Below are positions 53,742 through 61,145 of a stretch of 64,000 nucleotides of DNA, in pieces (within the stretch, counting starts at the first letter, position 1; every line of letters starts with the position of its first letter). This DNA comes from Haoranjiania flava (GTDB lineage Bacteria > Bacteroidota > Bacteroidia > Chitinophagales > Chitinophagaceae). Both the position numbers and the translations under genes were made by a program. Under the pieces are notes generated by a model, which had not been told where the DNA came from, made no database searches, and saw nothing but the letters and a program-made list of their open reading frames with translations. Location of the stretch: contig NZ_JAOTPL010000004.1 in assembly GCF_025631005.1 (NCBI RefSeq), positions 124,001 through 188,000 on the forward strand, written 5' to 3'.

Positions 53742-54671
53742 TTATGTGCCGCTAACAGCTTGCACAGCGGCTTTGATGCCCTCTGCATAGCTTGTTGCCT
53801 GCATTTGGAACCGCTGATCGAATTTTGAGCTGTCAAAGAAATAATCACGGTCATATTGATAAAGCATTTCTTTCAGTTCCCGCAGAATGGGGACAAAAAT
53901 CCCCGCTACGCTGACCATTGTTTTGCTAAGGACATAGTGCCGCGCTTCTTTGTTCATGGCTGCGGCAGTCAGCGCGATAAGTTCTTTTCCTGTTAATTTT
54001 TCTTTGCTGGTTGGCAAATGCCAGGCCTGGCGGTAGGCATCGGGAGTATTGCCCAATAAAGCTACCGCTTTGGCAGCATCCGGTGTGTAGGTGAGTGAAT
54101 GTATTTTACCGTCGTCTGCCTGCCAGAAGGCTTTTTTATTTTTCAGCAGGTTATCCGTCACGCCTATTTTCAATATACTGGCGTTTGCGCCCGGCCCATA
54201 GAAGTCTGCGCTTCTGGCTATCAGCGCCTGCAGTCCGCTCTGTTCCATTGCGTCTTCGATCATCCGAACTAATATATGCCGCACTTTTCCTTTTTCAGAG
54301 GGTGGGGCTACAGGTGTATTTTCTGTCATGTTTGCCAGGTGGTTTTTATGGTACATGTACACATTGTCGAAAAATACCAGCTTGCAATTATGCTCCAGGC
54401 ACGCATTGATCACATTGCCCATAACTACCGGCCACTCACGTTTCCACACTTTCAGGTTGTAAGTCAGCCCTGCAGTAAGGTATGCTATATCTGAGCCTTT
54501 TACAGCTTCGGATACGCATGCTTTATTTTTTAAGTCACAGGAAAATAACTCATCATCGCTATGTACCTGCCGGGGATTCCTGGCTGCCAGCCTGATCTTG
54601 GGTGTATAGTTTTTGAGTTCTTTTGCCAGCAATGTTCCTATGGCGCCGCCGGCGCCTAAAATCGTTTGCAT
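53742..54671 (-). CDS. NAD-dependent epimerase/dehydratase-like SDR protein
   Basis: 309 residues. N-terminal nucleotide-binding motif GAGGAIGTLLAKEL, acidic second strand, DIAYLTAGL, VFFDNVYMYHKN (Tyr-x3-Lys-like segment), ARSADFYGPGANAS and LTYTPDAAKAVALLG. Extended-SDR family; the substrate is not predictable. It lies 62 nt downstream of a Crp/Fnr regulator in the same orientation, so the pair may respond to a shared stress signal. Confidence 0.82.
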   Translation of the reverse strand: MQTILGAGGAIGTLLAKELKNYTPKIRLAARNPRQVHSDDELFSCDLKNKACVSEAVKGSDIAYLTAGLTYNLKVWKREWPVVMGNVINACLEHNCKLVFFDNVYMYHKNHLANMTENTPVAPPSEKGKVRHILVRMIEDAMEQSGLQALIARSADFYGPGANASILKIGVTDNLLKNKKAFWQADDGKIHSLTYTPDAAKAVALLGNTPDAYRQAWHLPTSKEKLTGKELIALTAAAMNKEARHYVLSKTMVSVAGIFVPILRELKEMLYQYDRDYFFDSSKFDQRFQMQATSYAEGIKAAVQAVSGT

Positions 54672-54733
54672 GTTCCGTTGTTTGGTTCACTGCAAATATA
54701 GATATGACTGCTGCTGCAAAACGATGACTGTGG

Positions 54734-55330
54734 TTAAGACTTTTGCTGCTCATACATTCTTCTTTTCATGCGGCTGAGGCTTTCGGGCGCCATGCCGATG
54801 TATTGTGCAATCAGCCTTTGAGGGAGTTTTTGAAAAATTTCAGGTGTTTCCTGCATCAGTTCATTGAAGCGTTGTTCCGGTGACAGCGATAGTAAAGACT
54901 TGGTTCTTCGAAAGCTGATGGCAGCAATCCGCTCTACCAGTATCCGGAAAAACTCATGTACAGACGCAACATTTTTAATCAGCTCCTGCAGCTCATTACA
55001 GGTGATCACAAGACAATTCGTAGCTTTTAATGTGGTAAGATAAGAGGGGCTGATAGATTTATTGGAAAAGCTTTCCAGGTCAGTGGTAAACTCATTTTCA
55101 AAAACAAAAGCGCAACTTTTTTCATTGCCTGCTTCATCAATGTAATACTGATGGATAGCGCCTTCCAGCACGAAATATACTTCTTTTGCCACTTCACCGG
55201 CACGCAAAAGGCATACATTCTTTTTATATTCCTTCGGCAAAAAACGTTGTGCTATTTCATTTTTATCATCGTCGGCCAGTTGCACATCACGGCTGATCAC
55301 ATCAAAAAGCTGCTGATAGGGTGTAGGCAT
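54734..55330 (-). CDS. Crp/Fnr family transcriptional regulator
   Basis: I start at the ATG at 55330-55328 (MPTPYQQLFDVIS); an ATG 12 codons upstream adds an unlikely leader. 198 residues: cyclic-nucleotide-binding-like beta roll (about 25-115, LLRAGEVAKEVYFVLEGAI) and a C-terminal winged helix with IAQYIGMAPESLSRMKRRM. No cysteine cluster for Fe-S. It probably regulates itself and the SDR gene downstream. It is divergent from the lipoprotein gene at 55545. Confidence 0.88.
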   Translation of the reverse strand: MPTPYQQLFDVISRDVQLADDDKNEIAQRFLPKEYKKNVCLLRAGEVAKEVYFVLEGAIHQYYIDEAGNEKSCAFVFENEFTTDLESFSNKSISPSYLTTLKATNCLVITCNELQELIKNVASVHEFFRILVERIAAISFRRTKSLLSLSPEQRFNELMQETPEIFQKLPQRLIAQYIGMAPESLSRMKRRMYEQQKS

Positions 55331-55402
55331 AATGCAAGTTAACTGGTATAATTGAAATATGATCAATTTTCTTGTTTAGTCCAATTCTGTTTGTGGTGCG
55401 AG

Positions 55403-55437
55403 TTTGATTATTATAAATTTTTTTGATGATACCTTTG
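55403..55437 (+). promoter_or_regulatory. Candidate promoter of the lipoprotein/CDCL islet
   Basis: TACCTTTG (55430-55437) with TTTG at 55403-55406, spacing 23 nt; a second -7 word TAAATTTG follows at 55441-55448. It leaves a 5' leader of about 100 nt before the lipoprotein gene. It lies between this gene and the divergent Crp/Fnr gene, which might act here. Confidence 0.5.
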
Positions 55438-55544
55438 TAGTAAATTTGGTGAATAAAGAAAAGCCTTGCTTAATCCATTGACACTTTCAGTATCTACTGT
55501 TATAAAAATGACATCAATTGCTTTTATAAATTTAAAACATACTT

Positions 55545-56081
55545 ATGAAACTACATTTGCTGATATTATTCTTAGTAATAGTATCATTGGGGTGTTCCCC
55601 AGATAATCCTGTTAGTCCTGTAAAGCCTGCAGAGGCTTACACGCTCAAGTTTAAGTCTTCTGCAGTGATAGAGACACAACAGATAAATGATGGGAAAACA
55701 GAAGCCATAGAGGCAAAAAAAGCAGAAGCTCTTTTTGGAAAACGTATTATTACATGGCATCCCAAAGAGTTGCGTTTCAGTAAGGATTCGCTCCTTATGG
55801 TAAAATCCGACGATGTTGTGGAAGCTTACAAAATTAAATGGGAAAAATCTGATTTGTTTGTCTACAACGATATAACCGAACAATGGCAATATTGCGGCAG
55901 CAAAAATGATAAAACTTCATTTGCTTTAAATACCGGGTTTTATATGATCAATAAACAAAGCAGTTTCAGCACGATAAAAGTAACAGGGCAGGAATATTTT
56001 CTAAAAAGTTCTGCTGACCTTGATCTCTCATCCCAAAAAGGAACTGCAATATGGCTTAGAGTACAATATATCTATGAATAA
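55545..56081 (+). CDS. Lipoprotein of unknown function upstream of the CDCL gene
   Basis: 178 residues; lipobox VSLGCSPDN (Cys about 17), then a beta-rich soluble domain (AEAYTLKFKSSAVIETQQ, FALNTGFYMINKQSSFS, AIWLRVQYIYE). I do not recognise a family. It is the only intact gene directly upstream of the CDCL protein, separated by three tandem palindromic repeats, so a partner or self-protection role is conceivable but only by position. Confidence 0.7.
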   Translation: MKLHLLILFLVIVSLGCSPDNPVSPVKPAEAYTLKFKSSAVIETQQINDGKTEAIEAKKAEALFGKRIITWHPKELRFSKDSLLMVKSDDVVEAYKIKWEKSDLFVYNDITEQWQYCGSKNDKTSFALNTGFYMINKQSSFSTIKVTGQEYFLKSSADLDLSSQKGTAIWLRVQYIYE

Positions 56082-56103
56082 TTGCAGCACAAAAAGTATA
56101 CGG

Positions 56104-56165
56104 ATGAAATAATCTAAAAAGCTGCTTATTCCATGTGACCATAAAGAAAAATTAAATATATAGAC
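56104..56165 (+). repeat. Start-abutting palindromic repeat, copy C1 (short form)
   Basis: A 62-nt version lacking the central part. ATGAAATAA at the left pairs with TTATTCCAT (about 56126-56134), then GTGACCATAAAG, the A-rich segment and GAC before the next copy's ATGAAA. The left codons read ATG AAA TAA. Confidence 0.75.
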
Positions 56166-56255
56166 ATGAAATAGCCATAAACAAATTTGCATACCAACCG
56201 CGAATGAATAAAGGCTATTCCATGTGACTATAAAGAAAAAATAAAAAATATACAC
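56166..56255 (+). repeat. Start-abutting palindromic repeat, copy C2
   Basis: A 90-nt unit. Left arm ATGAAATAGCC pairs with GGCTATTCCAT; the centre has GCATACCAACCGCGAATGAA; the right part is A-rich and ends TACAC. It abuts copy C3 instead of a gene. The left codons read ATG AAA TAG. Confidence 0.85.
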
Positions 56256-56361
56256 ATGAAAAAACCATAAAGATTAGGAATCTTTACCAACCGGGAATGA
56301 TAATAAAGATTAAGGTTTTGGTTATTCCATGTGACAAACAGAAAAAATTAAATATTAACAC
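56256..56361 (+). repeat. Start-abutting palindromic repeat, copy C3 (next to the CDCL gene)
   Basis: A 106-nt unit. Left arm CACATGAAAAAACC pairs with GGTTATTCCATGTG at 12 of 14 positions; an extra perfect hairpin AAAGATT/AATCTTT lies inside; the centre has ACCAACCGGGAATGA. It ends TTAACAC directly before the CDCL ATGAAAAAA, which matches the complement of the 3' arm at 10 of 12 positions. The left mimic codes for Met-Lys-Lys-Pro-stop. Confidence 0.85.
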
Positions 56362-57210
56362 ATGAAAAAACTTCTGCTACTTTCCGCGAGCATTGTTGCA
56401 TGTGGCTTTTGTATTAAAGCTGCTGCGCAATTAAATACCGCAATTGAATTTAGCCCTAAAGCTCCGGAAAAATTGTTTATAGGAGCACTTCTTTCAGCTA
56501 AAAGTCTGAATAAAGATCAGCATGAATTTATTGATGTTCCGCTTAATGATATCACGGTTAGTTTTAGTGTTCCGGTGAAATCCATTGATATAAATCCATC
56601 ACTTCCGAATATGAAAAAAGCTTTGGAAAATGCCATACAAATAAAGCCTCCATCTCAAAACCTAAGCTTTTCTTATTCAATATGGGAATTATCTTCTTAT
56701 AATCAATTGCCGCTATTGTTTGGACAACAGATTAATTTGCCTGAACTAACCGGTATAAAGAGCATCAGGAAGACAAAGAAGACACTGGTATGTATGGATA
56801 TTTCACGTATAGCCGTTTCAATAGAAATGGATCTCCCGGAAGCCCTGATCGCGAAGCCCCTGCCTGACCAATATGATAAGAATGATGTTATATATGTAAG
56901 TTCGGTTAAATTCGGCCGCAGGGCAATTGTACTTATTGAGTCACGCGCTGATTATGGAGATATTAAATCTGCCCTGGAGACTATGCTTGCTAATAAACCC
57001 GCAGATGAGAAAAGCATGCGGGTACTCTCAAATGCCAATATCCGGACAATTACACAAGGAATTGAAAACTTTGAAGTAACTGATGAAAACCCCTTCAATA
57101 AGATCATCAATGACATAAATAAGCAAATAACAATTGCTGACTTCGGAGTGCCTATAAACTTTACAGCTGCCTATCTAAAGAACCATGAAGCCTTTGTAAA
57201 TAAATTTTAG
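56362..57210 (+). CDS. Cholesterol-dependent-cytolysin-like (CDCL) pore-forming protein, short form without domain 4
   Basis: 282 residues with a type I signal peptide (ending KAAAQ). Thiol-activated-cytolysin features follow in the order found in pneumolysin: FIGALLSAKSLN followed by DVPLNDITVSFSVP, then SFSYSIWELSSYNQLPLLFG, LVCMDISRIAVSIEMDLPE, the diagnostic IYVSSVKFGRRAIVLIESR, and the closing GVPINFTAAYLKNHEAF. The chain stops where domain 4, with the Trp-rich undecapeptide, would begin, so it matches the domain 1-3 CDCL proteins known from Bacteroidota, which form pores after proteolysis and act against other cells. No long-form partner is visible here. Expression is probably controlled by the three repeats in front of it. 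Confidence 0.78.
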   Translation: MKKLLLLSASIVACGFCIKAAAQLNTAIEFSPKAPEKLFIGALLSAKSLNKDQHEFIDVPLNDITVSFSVPVKSIDINPSLPNMKKALENAIQIKPPSQNLSFSYSIWELSSYNQLPLLFGQQINLPELTGIKSIRKTKKTLVCMDISRIAVSIEMDLPEALIAKPLPDQYDKNDVIYVSSVKFGRRAIVLIESRADYGDIKSALETMLANKPADEKSMRVLSNANIRTITQGIENFEVTDENPFNKIINDINKQITIADFGVPINFTAAYLKNHEAFVNKF

Positions 57211-57496
57211 CAGTAAATTACTAATACGAAAACTTTGGCATAAATCTATGTTCCTCAACCCACAGAATCAATAATTTCTTTTTAGGGGAAAATGGCTACT
57301 TTTTCGCCCCTGAGTATCTGCAGTTTTTATACTTATATAGCATATTGCCAGGAAAAGTGTGAGAAATAATGCACTTTTAATAGGCAATAATTTGAATTCC
57401 TTTAAATAACTTAGACATTTGTTTCATTAAAACTCATTTTACGTTTCAGGAATAATCATTGTTAAAAACTCCATGAGCAACTACAGAAAATCATGA
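57211..57496. other. Non-coding stretch after the CDCL gene
   Basis: No gene seen. AGGGG...CCCCT arms with A4/T4 (57284-57311) can form a hairpin that may end CDCL transcription, but no T-tract follows. The rest is A/T-rich without open frames of note. Confidence 0.4.
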
Positions 57497-57707
57497 TCTA
57501 CATTTGAGATAAAAGAGTTGCTTCATACAGTAAATAGGCGTTTTGAAAAACAGGATCTGACATAAAAATGTTGTCTGTGACAGGGTATTGACACAGCTTG
57601 ATAACAATGCTTCTAAACTCATATCGCTCTACGCTATGGAAGCTATCGGTAGCGAACCGGATGTGGTTGATTACAATCCTGAAATATACAAATCATATGA
57701 GCCATGA
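57497..57707 (+). pseudogene. Decayed gene remnant in two frames
   Basis: 57497-57565 reads STFEIKELLHTVNRRFEKQ and stops. 57561-57707, in another frame, reads LTQLDNNASKLISLYAMEA, then EPDVVDYNPEIYKSYEP and stops. Both have ordinary protein character but no start codons, as expected for a frameshifted relic. The last codons run into the left end of a palindromic repeat (57697). I do not recognise the family. Confidence 0.35.
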
Positions 57708-57796
57708 TCCTGCATACCAACTGCGGATGAATAAGCGAAACAAAGTTCACTGGAAGTAATTCCATGTGGCCAAAAGGAAAAATAAAATATAAACAC
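57697..57796 (+). repeat. Start-abutting palindromic repeat, copy D1 (degenerate)
   Basis: A 100-nt unit with GCATACCAACTGCGGATGAA, AATTCCATGTGGC and the A-rich segment ending AAACAC, but its left arm (ATGAGCCATGATCC) has lost most pairing with the 3' arm. It abuts copy D2. Confidence 0.75.
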
Positions 57797-57912
57797 ATGA
57801 AATAGCCATAAGCAAAGTTGCATACCGTGAATGAATATTGAATCTAAAAAAAATGGTTATTTCATGCGACGATTAAAAACAGCCGCAAAGCGGCGAACTA
57901 AAATATATACGC
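57797..57912 (+). repeat. Start-abutting palindromic repeat, copy D2 (next to the DUF4298 gene)
   Basis: A 116-nt unit. Left arm ATGAAATAGCCAT pairs with ATGGTTATTTCAT; the centre has GCATACCGTGAATGAA; an extra hairpin GCCGC/GCGGC lies after it (about 57881-57895). Its 3' arm reads TTTCATGCG instead of TTCCATGTG, and the adjoining gene start reads CGCATGAAA instead of CACATGAAA: an exact 9-bp complement. Confidence 0.85.
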
Positions 57913-58218
57913 ATGAAAAAAGTTGAAAAAATAAAACAGGCATTTCGCGATATGGATACCCGTTTATACCAGGCAGAGAAAGATTTGGAGGAAGTAATAC
58001 AATTCCGTAAGCGGCTGAAAGAGATATCGAAAAATATGAAAGTATTGCAGGATTTTTACCATTCAGATGTCTGGATGAAGGGCAGAGATATCCTGTACGG
58101 CAACATTCAGGAAAATGAACATTTTTATTCTGTGAGAGAGGATCCTATATGGAATACAACCCAGGATTTTTATATCCAGAAAATAAAACTGCTTCAGCAA
58201 CTGGCGAAGGAACTCTAA
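57913..58218 (+). CDS. DUF4298-like small protein
   Basis: 101 residues: an N-terminal coiled coil (VEKIKQAFRDMDTRLYQAE, about 3-45), then LQDFYHSDVWMKGRDILYG and DPIWNTTQDFYIQKIKLL. The layout resembles DUF4298 (helical hairpin, a YY/W-M block, then a C-terminal helix), though the match is loose. Cytoplasmic, function unknown. The start codon abuts palindromic repeat D2. Confidence 0.6.
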   Translation: MKKVEKIKQAFRDMDTRLYQAEKDLEEVIQFRKRLKEISKNMKVLQDFYHSDVWMKGRDILYGNIQENEHFYSVREDPIWNTTQDFYIQKIKLLQQLAKEL

Positions 58219-58310
58219 GAATTATTTGAAACATTTTGCATAAAAAGTCATTCAATCCGGTATGATTGTCATTTAAGGGTATATTGGTAAATAAAGTCGG
58301 CATATTTGTT

Positions 58311-58318
58311 TATTTTTG
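58311..58318 (+). promoter_or_regulatory. Bacteroidota -7 element TATTTTTG, lipA
   Basis: Exact TAnnTTTG match 19 nt before the lipA ATG. A TTGG at 58284-58287 is a poor -33 candidate because the spacing is too long. Confidence 0.5.
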
Positions 58319-58337
58319 TAAGATAACAACTGATTTT

Positions 58338-59288
58338 ATGGAAGAAACTTTAAAGACAGTAAGCGCTCCGTGCAGTGCGCCTCCCGCCGATAACACAAGA
58401 GTGAAGAAGCCTGACTGGTTGCGCGTGAAGCTGCCGATAGGACAGGAATACAGGAGCGTAAGGAATACCGTTGACAATCATAAACTTCATACCATTTGCG
58501 AAAGCGGCAACTGCCCTAACATGGGCGAATGCTGGGGCGAAGGCACGGCCACATTCATGATATTGGGTAATATCTGTACCCGCAGTTGCGGTTTTTGCGC
58601 AGTTGCAACCGGCAAGCCGTTGCCTGTGGATTGGGATGAACCGCAGCGTGTGGCAGAAGCCATTCACCTGATGAAAGTGAAACATGCTGTGATTACCAGT
58701 GTTGACCGCGATGAACTTCTTGACGGCGGGTCTATTATCTGGCACAACACCATTAAGGCGGTAAAAGCTTTGAATCCTGATACGACTCTGGAAACACTGA
58801 TCCCTGACTTCAGGGCTCAAAAAGAAAATATTCAACGCGTGATTGATGCACATCCGGAAGTGGTATCTCACAACCTGGAGACCGTAGAGCGGCTTACCAG
58901 ACAGGTACGTATACAGGCCAAATACCACAGGAGCCTGGATACGTTGCGCATCCTGAAAGAAGGCGGCATGCGTACAAAGTCAGGTATTATGCTGGGCCTT
59001 GGTGAAACCAAGGAAGAAGTGATTGAAGCTTTGAAAGACCTGGCAGCCGTGAAAGTAGATGTGATCACCCTTGGACAGTACCTGCAGCCAACACCCAAAC
59101 ACTTGCCGGTAGTGCGTTTCGTACATCCGGATGAGTTTAAAGAGTTAAGAAATATCGGTTATGAACTGGGCTTTGATTATATAGAAAGCGGGCCATTGGT
59201 TCGTTCATCGTACCACAGCGAAAGGCACGTGGTAGCCGGCTTCGGCAGAGAGCAATGGTTAAAAGAGCAGCAAGCAATCATTCAATAA
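58338..59288 (+). CDS. lipA: Lipoyl synthase
   Basis: A radical-SAM enzyme that inserts two sulfurs into octanoyl groups on lipoyl domains. I start at ATG 58338 (MEETLKTVSAPCS), just after a -7 element; an upstream in-frame ATG at 58266 would place that promoter inside the gene. 316 residues, normal length. Auxiliary cluster cysteines CESGNCPNMGEC, radical-SAM cluster CTRSCGFC, VDRDELLDGG, VSHNLETVERL, and the C-terminal RSSYHSERH with the cluster-ligating Ser. Confidence 0.95.
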   Translation: MEETLKTVSAPCSAPPADNTRVKKPDWLRVKLPIGQEYRSVRNTVDNHKLHTICESGNCPNMGECWGEGTATFMILGNICTRSCGFCAVATGKPLPVDWDEPQRVAEAIHLMKVKHAVITSVDRDELLDGGSIIWHNTIKAVKALNPDTTLETLIPDFRAQKENIQRVIDAHPEVVSHNLETVERLTRQVRIQAKYHRSLDTLRILKEGGMRTKSGIMLGLGETKEEVIEALKDLAAVKVDVITLGQYLQPTPKHLPVVRFVHPDEFKELRNIGYELGFDYIESGPLVRSSYHSERHVVAGFGREQWLKEQQAIIQ

Positions 59289-59301
59289 AAAAATATTTAT
59301 T

Positions 59302-59652
59302 ATGCATAAATTATTTAAGCTGGTGATACCGGCGATCATGTTAGTGGCAGCAACGTCATTACAGGCACAGATCAAAAACCAGAAAACAGAAACCGCCAAA
59401 ATATACGGCAATTGCGGCATGTGCGAATCCGTTATTGAAAAGGCAGGCAATGTGGCAGGTGTGGCCAGCGTAGACTGGGACAAGCGCACCAAAATAGCGT
59501 CGATAAGTTACGATAGTAAAAAAACAACCAAAGATGAAATACTCAAACGTATAGCAGCAGCGGGCTACGACAATGAAAGCTATACAGCTCCTGACAAGGT
59601 ATACAACAATCTTCATGAGTGCTGCCGTTACAATCGTCCTAAAAGACAATGA
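59302..59652 (+). CDS. Exported heavy-metal-associated (HMA) domain protein
   Basis: 116 residues; signal peptide ending SLQAQ, then a ferredoxin-like HMA domain (about 28-95) with the metal-binding IYGNCGMCESVIEK (CxxC) and AAAGYDNE. An extra C-terminal tail carries HECCRY. A periplasmic metal chaperone or sponge, probably for copper, comparable with MerP-like proteins. It starts 13 nt after lipA and is followed by a thioredoxin-like protein. Confidence 0.85.
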   Translation: MHKLFKLVIPAIMLVAATSLQAQIKNQKTETAKIYGNCGMCESVIEKAGNVAGVASVDWDKRTKIASISYDSKKTTKDEILKRIAAAGYDNESYTAPDKVYNNLHECCRYNRPKRQ

Positions 59653-59735
59653 TTCAAACGGTATAAACCTGGTTCGCTCAACTATTCGCTCATCCTGATA
59701 ACGACGGGAAATAAATAAAGATTAAAAGATTACCG

Positions 59736-60965
59736 ATGAAACGTACACTATTCCTTATCGCGCTGCTGATTGGTAGTTCACAACTTTTAGCCCAGGACAT
59801 CCCTGAAGGAAAGTGGCTTGGACAACTCCACAGGCCCGACGGCATAAACATCCCTTTCCAGTTTGAGACCGCTACAGTCAATGGCTCCACACAGGTACAT
59901 TTTATCAATGCCGAAGAACGCTTGCTCGCCGATGAAATTGAGTTTAACGGCGATTCCGTAAAGCTGACCATGCCTTTCTTTGATGCATGGTTTATGGTAA
60001 AACCTTCCTACCAGGAACTTGTGGGAAATTACTACAAAAGATCCGGAGAGAAGATTACAATAATTCCGTTTTCCTTAGCATTTGATAATACGCAACGTTT
60101 CCAAAGTAAGCGCCCGCCAACCGCTGATATTTCAGGAAAATGGTCTGTAAGACTGGGCGAAAATATGCAGGATACCGGCATAGGGATTTTTAAACAGCAT
60201 GCAAGCGGAAAGCTTACCGGTACAATACTTACGCCTACCGGCGATTACCGTTATATGGAAGGCATTGTAGACGGTGATTCATTAAAATTATCTGTATTCG
60301 ACGGTGGGTTTGCTATGCTTCTTACCGCAGCCATTCGAGACAAGAACACCATTACAGGAGGTACGCTGTATTCAGGCATATCAGGCAAACAATCATGGTC
60401 TGCCACAAGAAATGATGCTATTCAGTTACAGGAAGAACCGGCATCAAAAATGCGTCCCGGGGAGAATAAATTAAACTTTTCTTTTCCTGCACTCACTACA
60501 GGCGAAATGATCAGTATCAATGATAAAAGATACAAAGGAAAAGTAGTGCTGGTACAGATACTGGGCTCCTGGTGCCCCAACTGTATGGACGAAACTGCTT
60601 TCTTAAGCGATTATTACAACAAAAACAAACAACGCGGCCTGGAAGTGATCGGCATAGCTTATGAACGTACAACTGATATAGGGAAAAATAAAAAATTACT
60701 GGAACCATACATCAAACGGTTCAATGTACAGTACCCCATCTTACAGCCGCCTGTTGCTGTTTCAGACCCGCAAAGAACTGAGAAAACATTGCCGCAAATA
60801 GATAAAATAAGTGCATTCCCTTCACTCATCTACATTGACCGCAAGGGGATTGTACGCAAAATCTACAGTGGATTCAGCGGGCCTGCTACCGGTGAGTTCT
60901 ATGAAAATTATAAGCAGAAATTCTATGCAGAAATGGATAAGCTGTTAGGAGAGATGAATGGATAA
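59736..60965 (+). CDS. TlpA-family thiol:disulfide oxidoreductase with N-terminal beta domain
   Basis: 409 residues; signal peptide ending LLAQD. A beta-rich region (about 20-230) precedes a TlpA/AhpC-type thioredoxin fold (about 240-405) with GSWCPNCMDETAF (CPNC redox site), IGIAYERTTDIG and SLIYIDRKGIVRKIYSGF. It keeps periplasmic thiols reduced. Its proximity to the HMA protein fits a role in copper or cytochrome cysteine handling (inference). Confidence 0.87.
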   Translation: MKRTLFLIALLIGSSQLLAQDIPEGKWLGQLHRPDGINIPFQFETATVNGSTQVHFINAEERLLADEIEFNGDSVKLTMPFFDAWFMVKPSYQELVGNYYKRSGEKITIIPFSLAFDNTQRFQSKRPPTADISGKWSVRLGENMQDTGIGIFKQHASGKLTGTILTPTGDYRYMEGIVDGDSLKLSVFDGGFAMLLTAAIRDKNTITGGTLYSGISGKQSWSATRNDAIQLQEEPASKMRPGENKLNFSFPALTTGEMISINDKRYKGKVVLVQILGSWCPNCMDETAFLSDYYNKNKQRGLEVIGIAYERTTDIGKNKKLLEPYIKRFNVQYPILQPPVAVSDPQRTEKTLPQIDKISAFPSLIYIDRKGIVRKIYSGFSGPATGEFYENYKQKFYAEMDKLLGEMNG

Positions 60966-61012
60966 TGGACAATTAATAATTGATAATGGATAATTTAATT
61001 AGAGGTAATATT

Positions 61013-61131
61013 CATGTAAGCATTCGCCTCGCCCGAATCCTGAATAGCCTATGCCTGCATAATTTACGCTGCAATATTTCAGTATAATAATCAATTGTTC
61101 TCATGTAGGCATTCGCCTCGAAGTGAATGCC
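61013..61131. repeat. Short direct repeat with a terminal hairpin between convergent genes
   Basis: CATGTAAGCATTCGCCTCG (61013-61031) recurs with one change at 61102-61120. The second copy forms a hairpin GGCATTC/GAATGCC (61108-61131). It lies between the TlpA-like gene and the convergent transporter. The words GCATTCGCCTC resemble part of the start-abutting repeats (CATTCGCCTAAGGTG), so a distant relation is possible. Confidence 0.5.
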
Positions 61132-61145
61132 GGGAACAAAAAGAA

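Noticed and set aside
56104..57912. CRISPR array, because of spaced repeats
   Set aside because: Units are tandem palindromes of variable length tied to start codons, without uniform spacers or cas genes.
21167..57912. Ordinary intrinsic terminators as the explanation of the palindromic repeats
   Set aside because: No T-tract follows the stems; an A-rich leader and a start codon follow instead.
60960..61010. Simple A/T repeat TTAATAATTGATAATGGA
   Set aside because: Low-complexity text without structure or partner beyond a short echo near 155-170; not called as a mobile element.
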